Positions 42,406-51,082 of a stretch of DNA of 64,000 nucleotides are shown here, one piece after another. A program made the position numbers and the translations under genes. The stretch covers positions 85,120-149,119 of the forward strand of contig VHCX01000001.1 in assembly GCA_016871615.1 (NCBI GenBank). The letters run 5' to 3'. The notes under the pieces were generated by a model. The model saw only the letters and a program-made list of their open reading frames with translations. It did no database searches and was not told the DNA's origin. Numbering within the stretch: position 1 is the first letter of the stretch; each line of letters begins with the position of its first letter. The DNA comes from Verrucomicrobiota bacterium. GTDB taxonomy: Bacteria > Verrucomicrobiota > Verrucomicrobiia > Limisphaerales > UBA9464.

Positions 42406-43530
42406 ATGACCTCGACGCCCTGGTACCGACTCGAGAACGAGGCCGAGATCCCGTCGCCCGCCCTTGTCCTGCACCGGGACCGCATCGAGGCCAACCTGCG
42501 GCAAATGGTGGCCATCGCCGGCGATGCCGCGCGGTTGTGGCCCCACGTCAAGACCCACAAGCTGCCCGAGCTCATCGCCTGGCAGGTGGCCCTGGGCATC
42601 GTGCGCTTCAAGTGCGCCACTATCGCCGAGGCCGAGATGGTGGCCGGGGTCGAGGGCGTCAAGAGGATCCTGCTGGCGGTCCAGCCGGTGGGTCCGCAAC
42701 TCGATCGCCTCGTCCGCCTGGCGGCCCGGTTCCCGAAGATCCGATGGTCGACGGTCGTGGACGACCCCGGTATCGTGGAGTCTTTGCGAACGGCCGTCGC
42801 CGCCCCTCCGCTCGCCGAACCCCTGGGCCTCTGGATCGACCTCGATGTCGGCCAGCACCGGACCGGCCTCGCGGCGGACCGGGTGCACGGGCCATTGCTG
42901 GCGGCCATCCGGAGCGCCGAATCCGCCCTGCGCCTCGAGGGTCTCCACGCCTACGACGGGCATCTCGGGATCACCGACCTGGCCGAGCGGACGCGCCTCT
43001 GCGACGCGGGCTTCGCGCCCGTGGCCAACCTGCGGAGCCGCCTCGAGTCCGAGTTCGGCCGCAGGGTGGGGGTGATCGCCGGCGGATCCCCCACCTTCGC
43101 CCTGCACGCGGCGCGTCCCGACGTCTCGCTCAGTCCCGGCACCACGGTGCTGTGGGATGCGGGCTATGCGCACAAGCTGCCCGACCTGCCCTTCCAACCG
43201 GCGGCCGTGCTGATGGCGCGGGTGCTGAGCCGCCCGGCCCCCGGCCAGCTCTGCCTCGACCTCGGACACAAGGCCGTGGCCTCGGAGATGCCCCAGCCCC
43301 GGGCCATCTTCCTCGACCTGCCCGATGCGGTGGCGGTCGGCCACAGCGAGGAACACCTCGTCGTGGAGTCGCCCGCCGCCGGCCGTTTCCGCGTCGGAGA
43401 CTCGGTGCATGCACTGCCCTGGCACGTCTGCCCCACGGTCGCCCTGCATCAGGAGGTGTGGCTGGCCGAGGCCGGCCGCGCCACCGGTCCGTGGACCGTG
43501 CAGGCCCGGTCGCGCCGTCTCTCGATCTAG
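42406..43530 (+). CDS. Zinc/PLP D-threonine aldolase or D-serine dehydratase (fold type III)
   Basis: The 374-residue protein has an alanine-racemase-like N-terminal barrel and a C-terminal D-ser-dehydrat domain. The PLP lysine lies in [13 protein letters not shown] (46-52). [27 protein letters not shown] and [10 protein letters not shown] are family motifs. The zinc pair is His340 and Cys342 in LPWHVCPTV, as in D-threonine aldolase and the eukaryotic DSD1 enzymes. Aldolase and dehydratase cannot be told apart by eye. The RidA gene just upstream favours a dehydratase or eliminase producing an enamine. ATG at 42406 was chosen. Confidence 0.85.
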   Translation: MTSTPWYRLENEAEIPSPALVLHRDRIEANLRQMVAIAGDAARLWPHVKTHKLPELIAWQVALGIVRFKCATIAEAEMVAGVEGVKRILLAVQPVGPQLDRLVRLAARFPKIRWSTVVDDPGIVESLRTAVAAPPLAEPLGLWIDLDVGQHRTGLAADRVHGPLLAAIRSAESALRLEGLHAYDGHLGITDLAERTRLCDAGFAPVANLRSRLESEFGRRVGVIAGGSPTFALHAARPDVSLSPGTTVLWDAGYAHKLPDLPFQPAAVLMARVLSRPAPGQLCLDLGHKAVASEMPQPRAIFLDLPDAVAVGHSEEHLVVESPAAGRFRVGDSVHALPWHVCPTVALHQEVWLAEAGRATGPWTVQARSRRLSI

Positions 43531-43595
43531 GCCCAGCATCCCGGACCGGTTCCAAAACCTCCTTTTCAAGCGCTCCCAGCCCCACGAACCCCACC

Positions 43596-43892
43596 ATGCT
43601 CGTCGTCCATGTCTTCGTCCGCGTGACGCCCGGATCGATCCCCGAGTTCATCGCCGCCACCCGGGCCAACGCCGAGGCCTCCCTCCGGGAGCCGGGCGTG
43701 GCACGCTTCGACGTCGTGCAGCAGCAGGACGATCCCTGCCGCTTCGTCCTGGTCGAGGCCTACCGGACCGAATCGGCCCCGGCCGAGCACAAGGCCACCG
43801 CCCACTACGCCGCCTGGCGTGACACCGTGGCCCCGATGATGGCCGAAGCGCGCCAGAGCGTGCGCTACACCTCGATCCACCTGCCGGACTGA
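43596..43892 (+). CDS. Antibiotic biosynthesis monooxygenase (ABM) fold protein
   Basis: The 98-residue dimeric alpha/beta barrel by family starts [40 protein letters not shown], then [25 protein letters not shown], the standard pattern of ABM/LsrG-like proteins. These act on quinones, heme or autoinducer-2 products; nothing here fixes the substrate. The stop overlaps the start of the alcohol dehydrogenase gene by one base (TGATG), a strong sign of joint function. The pairing of this fold with iron-type alcohol dehydrogenases recurs in aromatic or sugar breakdown operons. Confidence 0.85.
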   Translation: MLVVHVFVRVTPGSIPEFIAATRANAEASLREPGVARFDVVQQQDDPCRFVLVEAYRTESAPAEHKATAHYAAWRDTVAPMMAEARQSVRYTSIHLPD

Positions 43893-45079
43893 TGCGCCCT
43901 CCGACCAGCGCCTCCCTCTCGACGGGCTTCGAGTTCGCGACACCGGAACGGGTCGTCTTCGGGATCGGGGTGGCCGGCCGCATCGGCGGGCTGGCCGCGC
44001 CCTTCGGCCGGTCGGTGCTCCTGGTGACGGGGCGCGAACCGGGCCGGGCCGAACCGGTCCGGCTCGCGCTCGAGCAGTCCGGGGTGGCCGCGATCGGCTT
44101 CCGGGTGGTCGGCGAGCCGTCGGTCACCGAAGCCGGGACCGGCGCACGGCAGGCCTGCGAGGCCGGGGTCGACGCGGTGGTCGCCTGCGGCGGTGGGGCG
44201 GTCCTCGACGCCGGCAAGGCCATCGCCGCCCTGGCCACGCATCCGGGCGATCCGTTCCGCTTCCTCGAGATCGTCGGCCAGAGGTTGCCCCTCGAGCGCG
44301 ATCCCCTGCCCTTCCTGGCACTGCCCACGACGGCGGGCACGGGCTCCGAGGCCACCCGCAACGCCGTGCTCACCTCGGTGGACCACGCGCTCAAGGTCAG
44401 CCTGCGAAGCCCCCGGATGGTCGCCCGGGCCGCCGTCATCGACCCGGCACTGGCCGTCGGGCTGCCCCCCGAACTCACGGCCTGCACCGGCCTGGATGCG
44501 CTGACGCAACTGGTCGAGCCCTGGGTGGGATGCCGGGCCAACGGATTGACCGATGCCTGCGCGCGCGAGGGCATCCCCCGGGTGGCCCGATCGCTGGGAC
44601 GGGCCATCGCCCGCGGCGACGACCTGGGAGCGCGGACCGACCTTGCCTTCGGGGCCTACCTGAGCGGACTGGCCCTGGCCCACTCCGGCCTCGGGGCCGT
44701 GCACGGGCTGGCCGGACCCATCGGTGGGCGCTTCCGCGAGGCCCCCCATGGCGCGGTGTGCGCCGCCCTGCTCGCGCCGGTCTGGCGGGTCAACGTCGAG
44801 GCGTTGCGCCGATCCGCCGCGGACCACCCCGCCCTCGGGCGCTACCGGCAGGCCGCCGCATGGCTGACGGGGCATCCCGGGGCCTCGATCGAGGAGGGCC
44901 TGCGGTGGATCCGGGAGTCCGTGACCGGCTGGAACGTCCCGCGGCTCTCGCGCCACGGCCTGACCGCCCGGGATTTCCCGGCCCTGGCCACCGCCGCACA
45001 GGCTTCCAGCAGCATGAAGGGCAACCCCATCCGGCTGCCGGACGAGGCCCTGGTCGAGGCCCTCGCGGAAGCCCTCTGA
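43892..45079 (+). CDS. Iron-type alcohol dehydrogenase / maleylacetate reductase-like
   Basis: The 395-residue protein belongs to the group III NAD(P)-dependent dehydrogenases. The nucleotide-binding GGGAVLDAGKA (100-110) and the LPTTAGTGSEATRNAV segment are standard. Metal ligands read Asp202 in TGLDALTQLVE, His271 in AVHGLAGPIGG and His286 in APHG. The second His ligand, normally in DALTHAIE, is Gln206 here, a change seen in part of the family. The substrate is unknown. It overlaps the ABM gene by one base and ends the RidA-lyase-ABM-dehydrogenase operon. The M3 peptidase gene converges on it. Confidence 0.88.
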   Translation: MRPPTSASLSTGFEFATPERVVFGIGVAGRIGGLAAPFGRSVLLVTGREPGRAEPVRLALEQSGVAAIGFRVVGEPSVTEAGTGARQACEAGVDAVVACGGGAVLDAGKAIAALATHPGDPFRFLEIVGQRLPLERDPLPFLALPTTAGTGSEATRNAVLTSVDHALKVSLRSPRMVARAAVIDPALAVGLPPELTACTGLDALTQLVEPWVGCRANGLTDACAREGIPRVARSLGRAIARGDDLGARTDLAFGAYLSGLALAHSGLGAVHGLAGPIGGRFREAPHGAVCAALLAPVWRVNVEALRRSAADHPALGRYRQAAAWLTGHPGASIEEGLRWIRESVTGWNVPRLSRHGLTARDFPALATAAQASSSMKGNPIRLPDEALVEALAEAL

Positions 45080-45085
45080 GCCCGA

Positions 45086-45123
45086 GGGGCCCGGTGCCGA
45101 AGATCCCGGGAACGCCGGGCCCC
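45086..45123. terminator. GC-rich hairpin between convergent genes
   Basis: A perfect nine-pair stem GGGGCCCGG/CCGGGCCCC (45086-45094 with 45115-45123), extendable by two further pairs, lies between the convergent dehydrogenase and M3 peptidase stops. There is no T-run on either strand, so it may act as a bidirectional mRNA 3'-end barrier, not a classical terminator. Confidence 0.45.
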
Positions 45124-45143
45124 GGAGTCCAGCCCCCCCGGCC

Positions 45144-46892
45144 TCAGGCCGCCGCAGGCGTGCCGGCCAGGCGGTCCAACGCCTCGGAAACACGGGCCAC
45201 GAGAGGTCGCACCGTCTCGCGCCCGAAGTCGAACCGGCAGCCCGCGTGCGCGAACAACTCCGGCAGGGGCCGGCTGCCGCCGAGGGCAAGGCCCGACTGG
45301 TAGTCGGCCAGGGCCTTGGCGGGATCGCGCTGCGCGTTGACCCAGACCTGCAGGGCCCCGAGCTGGGCGATGCCGTACTCCACGTAGTAGAAGGGGTAGA
45401 GGAAGATATGCAGCTGCTTGTGCCAGAGGTTGGCCCGGGCGTCCTCACAGCCCGACCAGTCGATGTCGCCGCCGAAGCGGTCCATCAAGGCCAACCACGC
45501 CGCCCGGCGCTCGGCACGCGAATGGCCGGGATGGCTGTAGAGCCAGTGCTGGAAGGCGTCCACCGTGGCGATCCACGGGAAGACGCCGATGACCCCCTCG
45601 AGGTGCACGGTGCGGGCACGCACGACGTCACCGGGCGGGTAGAACACGTCGAGATGCTCGGCCCCGAGCAGCTCCATGGCCATCGAGGCGACCTCGCAGA
45701 ACTCGATGGGCGCCTCGCGGTACAGCGGCAGGTCCTCGTCGCGGCAGGCCAGCGCATGGAAGGCGTGGCCCGCCTCGTGGAGGATGGTCTCCAGGTCGCG
45801 CTGGAGGCCCACCGAGTTCATGAAGATGAAGGGCAGGCGCGCCTCGCTGAGGGTGTACTGGTAGCCGCCCGGGGCCTTGCCCTTGCGGTTGTCGAGGTCG
45901 AGCAGGCGCTTCTCGCGCATGTCGCGGAAACCGGCCGCCAGCCGGGGATCCATGCGGTCGAACACGGTCTGCACGCCCGTCTCCATCCCGGACGAATCGG
46001 CGAAGGGCCGCAGCGGCGGACGGTTGAGCGGATCGACCTGGGTGTCCCAGGGGCGAAGGCGATCCACGACGAGCTTCCGCCGGCGCTGGTCCTGCAGCCG
46101 CCGGAAGACCGGCATCACCTCCGTCTCGATGGCCTCATGGAACCGCAGGCAGTCGGCGGGCCCGTAGTCGAAGCGGCCGCGCATGCGGTAGGCGTAGGCC
46201 ACGTAGTCGGGGAAGCCGGCATTGCGGGCGATCCGGTCGCGGATCCGGATCAACTCGTCGAGGAACCCGTCGAAGCGGTCGGCCTCGCGCACGCGGCGGG
46301 CGGCGACCAGGCGCCAGGCCTCCTCCCGCAACGCCCGGTCGGGCTCCTCCTGGTAGCGCCCCATGGCCACGAGGGTCCTCTCCTCGCCCCGGAACGGGAC
46401 GGTCAGGCTGCCGCTGAGCTTGTTGTACTCGTTGCCGACCTTGGCCTCCTCGGTCTCGAGGGGAATGTTCTCCGGGCGGTACAACTCGACCTGGAGGGCC
46501 GTGGCCCGGTCGAAGACCTCATACCGGGCCTTGGGCAAGCGCGACCTCAGCGGGTGCTTCAGGAACCGCTCGGCCAGGGAGAATTGGCGGGGCTTGAGGG
46601 CCGGATCGATCACCTCGACGAACTGCAGGTAGGCCTTCTCGGCCTCGGCGTCGTCGGTGTGGCAGGTCTTGGCGATGTAGCGGCGGGCGCGTTCCTCGTC
46701 GAGGGCGGAGGAGAGTTCGCCGGCATCGATCAACCACCGCTCGAGCAACTCCACCGTGTCGCACCCGGAGGCCCGGGCATCCAACCGGTCGAAGAGCGGC
46801 GCTACGGCCTCCCAGTCGCCCAACGGGAGGCCCTCGGGAACGAAACGCCGGGCGCGGTGGGGGGGCAGGTTTCCGAAGGGCAGCAGACTCAT
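45144..46892 (-). CDS. M3 family oligopeptidase (PepF/thimet-like)
   Basis: This cytoplasmic zinc metallopeptidase degrades short peptides. It has 582 residues. The zinc motif is HEAGH (372-376) in ETILHEAGHAFHAL, with the third ligand in the EFCEVASMAMELL helix about 25 residues later. KVGNEYNKLSGSLTV, GFPDYVAYAYRMRGRFDY and YPFYYVEYGIAQLGALQVW are further M3 hallmarks. There is no signal peptide. It stands alone: convergent with the dehydrogenase and divergent from the CvpA-like gene 98 bp away. Confidence 0.93.
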   Translation of the reverse strand: MSLLPFGNLPPHRARRFVPEGLPLGDWEAVAPLFDRLDARASGCDTVELLERWLIDAGELSSALDEERARRYIAKTCHTDDAEAEKAYLQFVEVIDPALKPRQFSLAERFLKHPLRSRLPKARYEVFDRATALQVELYRPENIPLETEEAKVGNEYNKLSGSLTVPFRGEERTLVAMGRYQEEPDRALREEAWRLVAARRVREADRFDGFLDELIRIRDRIARNAGFPDYVAYAYRMRGRFDYGPADCLRFHEAIETEVMPVFRRLQDQRRRKLVVDRLRPWDTQVDPLNRPPLRPFADSSGMETGVQTVFDRMDPRLAAGFRDMREKRLLDLDNRKGKAPGGYQYTLSEARLPFIFMNSVGLQRDLETILHEAGHAFHALACRDEDLPLYREAPIEFCEVASMAMELLGAEHLDVFYPPGDVVRARTVHLEGVIGVFPWIATVDAFQHWLYSHPGHSRAERRAAWLALMDRFGGDIDWSGCEDARANLWHKQLHIFLYPFYYVEYGIAQLGALQVWVNAQRDPAKALADYQSGLALGGSRPLPELFAHAGCRFDFGRETVRPLVARVSEALDRLAGTPAAA

Positions 46893-46990
46893 GGGGGGCA
46901 GACCATGGAAACCATCGGCCCGGACCGCAAGTCCCTCCGAAAGCCGATTTTCCGCGTGCGCCTTGGCACGGGACTTTCTAGCCTTTGGCC

Positions 46991-48403
46991 ATGCTTATCT
47001 GGGTCGTCGCGGTCGTCTTGGTCGGCGGGTTTGGCCTGTTGGGCCACCAGGCCGGGGCCATTCGTTGGGGCATCGGGTTCATCGGAGCCATCCTCGGACT
47101 GGCGCTCACAGGCGTGCTGGCTGGACCCGTCGGGGCCGGCTTGGCGATGATGGGGGTCAAGGACGTCGTCGACCTGGCAGTCCTTCCCGGCGTCATCGTC
47201 TTCAGCCTGCTCACCCTGGTCTTCTTGGGGCTCGGCGTGGCGGCGCACCGGCCGGTGGACCTGCATTTCAAGTACCGCTCCGACGAGCCCACCCGGGCCG
47301 CCTTTGAGCGCACCAACCACGCCCTCGGGCTCTTCGTGGGCCTCATCGCCGGCATCTGCGTGTTCTTCAGCGTGGGCAACTACGTGTACCGGCAGGGCTA
47401 CCTGATCACGCAGGTGACCAGCGACACCGGCGAGGCCACCGCCATCCGCCACATCGCCCAACTCCGGACCGAGATGGAATCCACCGGATGGTCGCGGACC
47501 TTCGCCGCGATGGACAACCAGCCGCCCAAGTACTACGAGGTTTCGGACATCCTCGGCATCCTCCACGCGAATCCGCTCGTCCAGGGCCGCGCGGAGAACT
47601 ATCCCCCCTTCCTCGCGCTGGGCGCTCAGGCCGAGTTCACCGAGATCGGCTCCGATGCCGAGTTCCTGAAGCTGATCCAGGGCAAGCCCGCCCTCGCGGC
47701 CGTGATCAACCACCCGAAGGCCCAGGCCGTGATCGACAGCCCCACCCTGAGGGAGACCTTCTCCAAGGTCGACCTGAAGGACTTCCGCAAGTACCTCGAG
47801 ACGGGCGTGTCGCCCCGGTACGAGGACGAGAAAATCCTCGGTCGCTGGCGCATGGACCCGGGCACGGTCTTCACCCAGCTCAAGCGGGACCGCCTGAACC
47901 TGGGCCCGGCCGACATGCGGGCAGTCCGCGCGGCGCTGGGGCCGGTGCTCTCCGGGGCGACGCTGGTGGCCTACACCGACGGGCGTTTCTCGATCAAGAT
48001 CACCCCGCCCGCGGCGCCTGCCCCGGCACCCACCGAGGGAGCCGAGGCCGGTGGCGGTGGTGGTGCCTACGGGGGTGCTGGCGGCGGTGGTGGTGCCATG
48101 TCGGCCCAGAACGCGATGATGGCGCGCTACGGCATGCGCCCCCCGACCGCAACGCCAACCCCCCAGTCCGCCCCGCCGGTGGCGCCCAAGGCCGCCAAGT
48201 TGCCGCCGGGCTTGGAGTTCATCCAGAACCTCAAGTCCTTCGACGGCACCTGGACCAGAGCCGATGGACGCTACCTGTTGGGTGTGGACGCCCAGGGCAT
48301 GAAGGCGTCGCTCGATGCCAGCGTGAACGAGACGGGCCGGCTGACCTGGACCATCGGGAGCGGTGAGCGGAAGTTCACCGTGTTCTTCGTCCGTACGAGC
48401 TAA
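46991..48403 (+). CDS. CvpA-like membrane protein with a large cytoplasmic or periplasmic region
   Basis: The 470-residue protein has four hydrophobic spans in the first 140 residues (about 2-22, 27-50, 60-82 and 115-140), in the pattern of CvpA/colicin V production-like proteins. A soluble region of about 300 residues follows, with no recognised domain. It includes a Pro/Ala stretch, then a Gly-rich segment (GAEAGGGGGAYGGAGGGGGAM), then a C-terminal beta-rich part (LEFIQNLKSFDGTWTRADGRY). The function is unknown. ATG at 46991 was chosen over TTG six bases earlier. A terminator hairpin follows its stop. Confidence 0.7.
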   Translation: MLIWVVAVVLVGGFGLLGHQAGAIRWGIGFIGAILGLALTGVLAGPVGAGLAMMGVKDVVDLAVLPGVIVFSLLTLVFLGLGVAAHRPVDLHFKYRSDEPTRAAFERTNHALGLFVGLIAGICVFFSVGNYVYRQGYLITQVTSDTGEATAIRHIAQLRTEMESTGWSRTFAAMDNQPPKYYEVSDILGILHANPLVQGRAENYPPFLALGAQAEFTEIGSDAEFLKLIQGKPALAAVINHPKAQAVIDSPTLRETFSKVDLKDFRKYLETGVSPRYEDEKILGRWRMDPGTVFTQLKRDRLNLGPADMRAVRAALGPVLSGATLVAYTDGRFSIKITPPAAPAPAPTEGAEAGGGGGAYGGAGGGGGAMSAQNAMMARYGMRPPTATPTPQSAPPVAPKAAKLPPGLEFIQNLKSFDGTWTRADGRYLLGVDAQGMKASLDASVNETGRLTWTIGSGERKFTVFFVRTS

Positions 48404-48427
48404 ACGCCGGCTCCGAGGCCGGTTTAT
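48402..48427 (+). terminator. Probable terminator of the CvpA-like gene
   Basis: A five-pair CCGGC/GCCGG stem (48407-48411 with 48418-48422) and a TCCGAG loop are followed by TTTAT and preceded by AAACG, so AAA/TTT can extend the stem past a small bulge. It starts right at the stop codon. Confidence 0.5.
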
Positions 48428-48720
48428 CAATTCCGACCGGGGTCGGGTCGATTCCAACCCGCGTCGGGAAATGTCCGTGCCGACAAGCGACGGAGGGGAG
48501 GCAGATTTCCCATTCAGGCCCCATGGTCGTCGCTAAATCCGGTCCCTGAATCTGGTCCCTGAATCCGGTCCTTGAATTCGGTCCTGGAATCCCGGGGCGG
48601 GATTCCGAGCCGCAGTCACGCCATGCAGTCCGGGTCCACGACGTGTCTCCGCAGTCCAGACCCGCTGTCCCGACCCGCCGTTTCACCATGGGAACGGCGT
48701 CCTGCGTGGCTCCCTACGAG
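48404..48720. other. 317-bp convergent intergenic region with degenerate repeats
   Basis: No convincing gene is present; a 104-codon frame on the minus strand is made largely of the repeats themselves. The region holds the terminator hairpin at its start. Then come two diverged copies of a motif like GGTCGGAATTGA / GGTTGGAATCGA (minus strand, about 48430-48470), and then the 13-bp tandem array at 48536-48600. The last 120 bases before the anti-sigma-like stop show nothing I can name. Confidence 0.6.
48536..48600 (+). repeat. 13-bp tandem repeat, four clear units plus one degenerate
   Basis: The units are AATCCGGTCCCTG, AATCTGGTCCCTG, AATCCGGTCCTTG, AATTCGGTCCTGG and then the degenerate AATCCCGGGGCGG. 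The 13-base period is not a multiple of three, in keeping with non-coding DNA. It lies between two convergent genes. Confidence 0.9.
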
Positions 48721-49320
48721 TCAGTTTGCCGGTCCGGTGAAGCGCACCCGATAGGCCTCCGACCCGGAACTGCCGGGCAGGCGGAACAGCCCCTCGGGAA
48801 GCGGATTGGTCGAGGCAAACTCCGGGATTGCCCGGGAGGCCTTGGCCTGGGCGGACCAGGGAGCCACCGAGGGGACCACCGCAGGCCCCGCCGTCTTCCA
48901 CAGGCCCAACCCGGCCACCTCGGGCCCCAGGGAGACCGCCGGAGGGGCCTGCATCTCGACCCGCGACACCGTGGATGGCCCCGTGCCCCCGGAGGCAGCC
49001 GCAGCGGCGGCGACGGACGCAGGAGCCAGGGATTCTTCGCCGGTCGACCCACCGATCCAAAACCATCCGGCCACGGCGACCCCGAGCACGCCGACCACCG
49101 AGCCTGCGTTGACCAGCGAAAGCCACGGGGCCGCTCCGCCGAGGTTCCGATGGCCGAAGAGCCATCGACGCCACGGCGAACGGGACCGTTCGGCCTCGAC
49201 GGCCCGGATCCGGTCGAACACGCCGTCTTGGAATCGGTTGAAATAACCCGGAGGCGGCGTCTCCAGCCGCTTCAGGCGCAGCAACTGGCGGAGTCTCTCG
49301 TTGGATTCTTGCTCGTTCAT
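48721..49320 (-). CDS. Membrane protein, probable anti-sigma factor
   Basis: This 199-residue single-span protein has an N-terminal helical cytoplasmic domain (about 1-60: RLRQLLRLKRLETPPPGYFNRFQDGVFDRIRA), a membrane span (about 70-90) and an extracytoplasmic Ala/Pro-rich region. It follows the ECF sigma gene by 49 bp in the same operon, which is why an anti-sigma role is proposed. No zinc HxxxCxxC anti-sigma motif is present, so it would be of the non-zinc type. RseP at 26394-27782 would be the natural site-2 protease for such a protein. Function is inferred from position and topology only. Confidence 0.6.
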   Translation of the reverse strand: MNEQESNERLRQLLRLKRLETPPPGYFNRFQDGVFDRIRAVEAERSRSPWRRWLFGHRNLGGAAPWLSLVNAGSVVGVLGVAVAGWFWIGGSTGEESLAPASVAAAAAASGGTGPSTVSRVEMQAPPAVSLGPEVAGLGLWKTAGPAVVPSVAPWSAQAKASRAIPEFASTNPLPEGLFRLPGSSGSEAYRVRFTGPAN

Positions 49321-49369
49321 GGCCTTTCGTTCGTTGGAAATCGCAGAGGGGGGAGTCTTCCGGGCGGCC

Positions 49370-50032
49370 TCATTTCATCCAGTCGGACAGCCAACCCTGG
49401 AGCTGCTGGTGGGCATAAAAGAGCCTGGAGCGCACCGTCCCAGGGTTGATCCCGAGGATCTTGGCGATCTCGTCGTGGGGCAACCCCTGGATGTCGTGCA
49501 GCGTGACCACGGTGCGATGGTCCTCGGACAGCTTGAGCATGGCCTCGTTCAGCCGCCGTTGCAGCTCGGCGAGGCTGGCGTCCCGCCTGGGCGTCTTGTC
49601 GGACACCAGGGCCACCAGGTCCGGATCGGACTCCGGCTGCAGGTCCAGGTCGTCCAGGCTCAGGTACGGGGTCCGGTTGCGCCGCAGCTTGAGGTGATTC
49701 AGGCAGGTGTTGACGGCGATCCGGTAGATCCACGTATAGAAGCCGGAGTCTCCCTTGAAATTCCTCAAGGCCTGCCAGGCCTTCACGAAGGTCTCCTGCG
49801 CGAGGTCGTTGGCATCCTCGTGGTGGGAGGTCATGTGGTAGCACAACCCGTAGATGCGCTCCCGGAACTGGGCCACCAACCGGTCGTAGGCGGCCAGGTC
49901 GCCCGCCTGGGCGAGCCGCACCCAATGGGACACCTCCGACACCGCGTCGGCACCCGACGACAGGCGCGATGACAGGGTTCGGGCCGACACCGTCGACTCG
50001 ACGATCGGATCCATCAATGCGGCGACGCTCAC
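49370..50032 (-). CDS. ECF-type RNA polymerase sigma factor (RpoE-like)
   Basis: This group IV sigma factor has about 220 residues. Region 2 runs YDRLVAQFRERIYGLCYHMTSHHEDANDLAQETFVKAWQAL, then GFYTWIYRIAVNTCLNHL. Region 4 has the helix-turn-helix LPHDEIAKILGINPGTVRSRLFYAHQQLQ. The start is unsure: GTG at 50032 gives a close three-base junction with the upstream ispB stop, while ATG at 50014 gives a protein six residues shorter. It is followed by a membrane anti-sigma-like gene. The tight link to ispB suggests coupling to the isoprenoid gene's promoter. Confidence 0.9.
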   Translation of the reverse strand: MSVAALMDPIVESTVSARTLSSRLSSGADAVSEVSHWVRLAQAGDLAAYDRLVAQFRERIYGLCYHMTSHHEDANDLAQETFVKAWQALRNFKGDSGFYTWIYRIAVNTCLNHLKLRRNRTPYLSLDDLDLQPESDPDLVALVSDKTPRRDASLAELQRRLNEAMLKLSEDHRTVVTLHDIQGLPHDEIAKILGINPGTVRSRLFYAHQQLQGWLSDWMK

Positions 50033-50035
50033 GGC

Positions 50036-51082
50036 TCAGGAGCCGGCAAGCAAGTCGGTTTGTCGCGCCAGAAAACGGTTCAGCGCCGACAAGGCCTTGA
50101 CCTGCGGGCCCGGCTTCAACTGGGACAGCGCACGGTCGGCGTCGTTCAAAAATCCTGCGATCACCTCGCGGGAACGTTCGAGGGCCCGATGGCGCTCGAG
50201 CAGGTCCCGCACGTGGGGGAAAAACTCCGAGGTCCAGTCCTCAAGCCAGCCGATGAGCCGCTGGCGTTCGTCGGGCGTGGCGTGGTCGAGGCCCACGATG
50301 AGCGGCAGGGTCACCTTGCCGCTGGCTAGGTCGGTGCCGAGGGACTTGCCGGCCGAGGACTCGGCTCCGTAGAGGTCGAGACAGTCGTCATAGATCTGAT
50401 AGGCCGTGCCCAGCGACATCCCGTACCGGCGCAGGGCCGCCACCTCGGCCGGGGTGCCGCCCGAGAGGCGGGCGCCAAGGTCGCAGGCCAGGGCGAAGAG
50501 TTCGCCCGTCTTCATCTCGATGACCTTGAAGTAGTCGGGCCGGTCCACCGACCAGCGCCGCCGACGGTGGCTCTGCAGGATCTCGCCGGCACACACCCGG
50601 CCGCTGGCCGAGGCCACCAGTCGGGACACCTCGGCGCTGGGAAGGTCGGCCGACAGCTTGAGGGCGTGGGCGAAGAGGCAGTCCCCCAGGAGCACGGCCA
50701 CCTGGTTGCCCCACTTGGCGGCGAGGGTGGCCCGACGACGACGCATGCTGGCCTCGTCCATGATGTCGTCGTGCACCAGCGTGGCGAGATGGATCATCTC
50801 GATGATGACGGCCACGGCGACCGAATCGTCGTTCAACGGGCCCACCGCACCGCCCGAAAGCGCCACGAGCGTGGGCCTCAACTGCTTGCCCTGGTTCTCG
50901 AGCGCGTACCGCGCATACTCGGCGATCTCCGAGTCGAACTCGTCGACCTGCGCCTCGAGCATCGCCGACACCCTCGCGAGGAATTCGCGCGCGGGCGCGA
51001 TCACCGGCTCCCAGTCGGCAACGGGGAGCGCCTCTGGGATCCCGGGCTGCGTCTCAATTACGACCGGCATCTTGGGCGACAC
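50036..51082 (-). CDS. ispB: Long-chain polyprenyl diphosphate synthase (IspB/HepT-like)
   Basis: The enzyme elongates FPP to the C35-C45 chain used for the menaquinone tail. The protein of about 344-348 residues has GKQLRPTLVAL (about 65-75), the first Asp motif VHDDIMDE (104-110) without the two-residue insertion of FPP synthases, GNQVAVLLGDCLFA, and the second motif YDDCLDLYG. It lacks a bulky stop residue I can judge by eye, so chain length is inferred. The start is GTG at 51082 or ATG at 51070; a promoter-like sequence overlapping the GTG favours the ATG. It heads the ispB-sigma-anti-sigma operon. Confidence 0.9.
   Translation of the reverse strand: MSPKMPVVIETQPGIPEALPVADWEPVIAPAREFLARVSAMLEAQVDEFDSEIAEYARYALENQGKQLRPTLVALSGGAVGPLNDDSVAVAVIIEMIHLATLVHDDIMDEASMRRRRATLAAKWGNQVAVLLGDCLFAHALKLSADLPSAEVSRLVASASGRVCAGEILQSHRRRRWSVDRPDYFKVIEMKTGELFALACDLGARLSGGTPAEVAALRRYGMSLGTAYQIYDDCLDLYGAESSAGKSLGTDLASGKVTLPLIVGLDHATPDERQRLIGWLEDWTSEFFPHVRDLLERHRALERSREVIAGFLNDADRALSQLKPGPQVKALSALNRFLARQTDLLAGS

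Noticed and set aside
48375..48689. A 104-codon minus-strand frame
   Set aside because: It is built mostly of the 13-bp tandem repeat and overlaps the end of the CvpA-like gene; composition is not protein-like.
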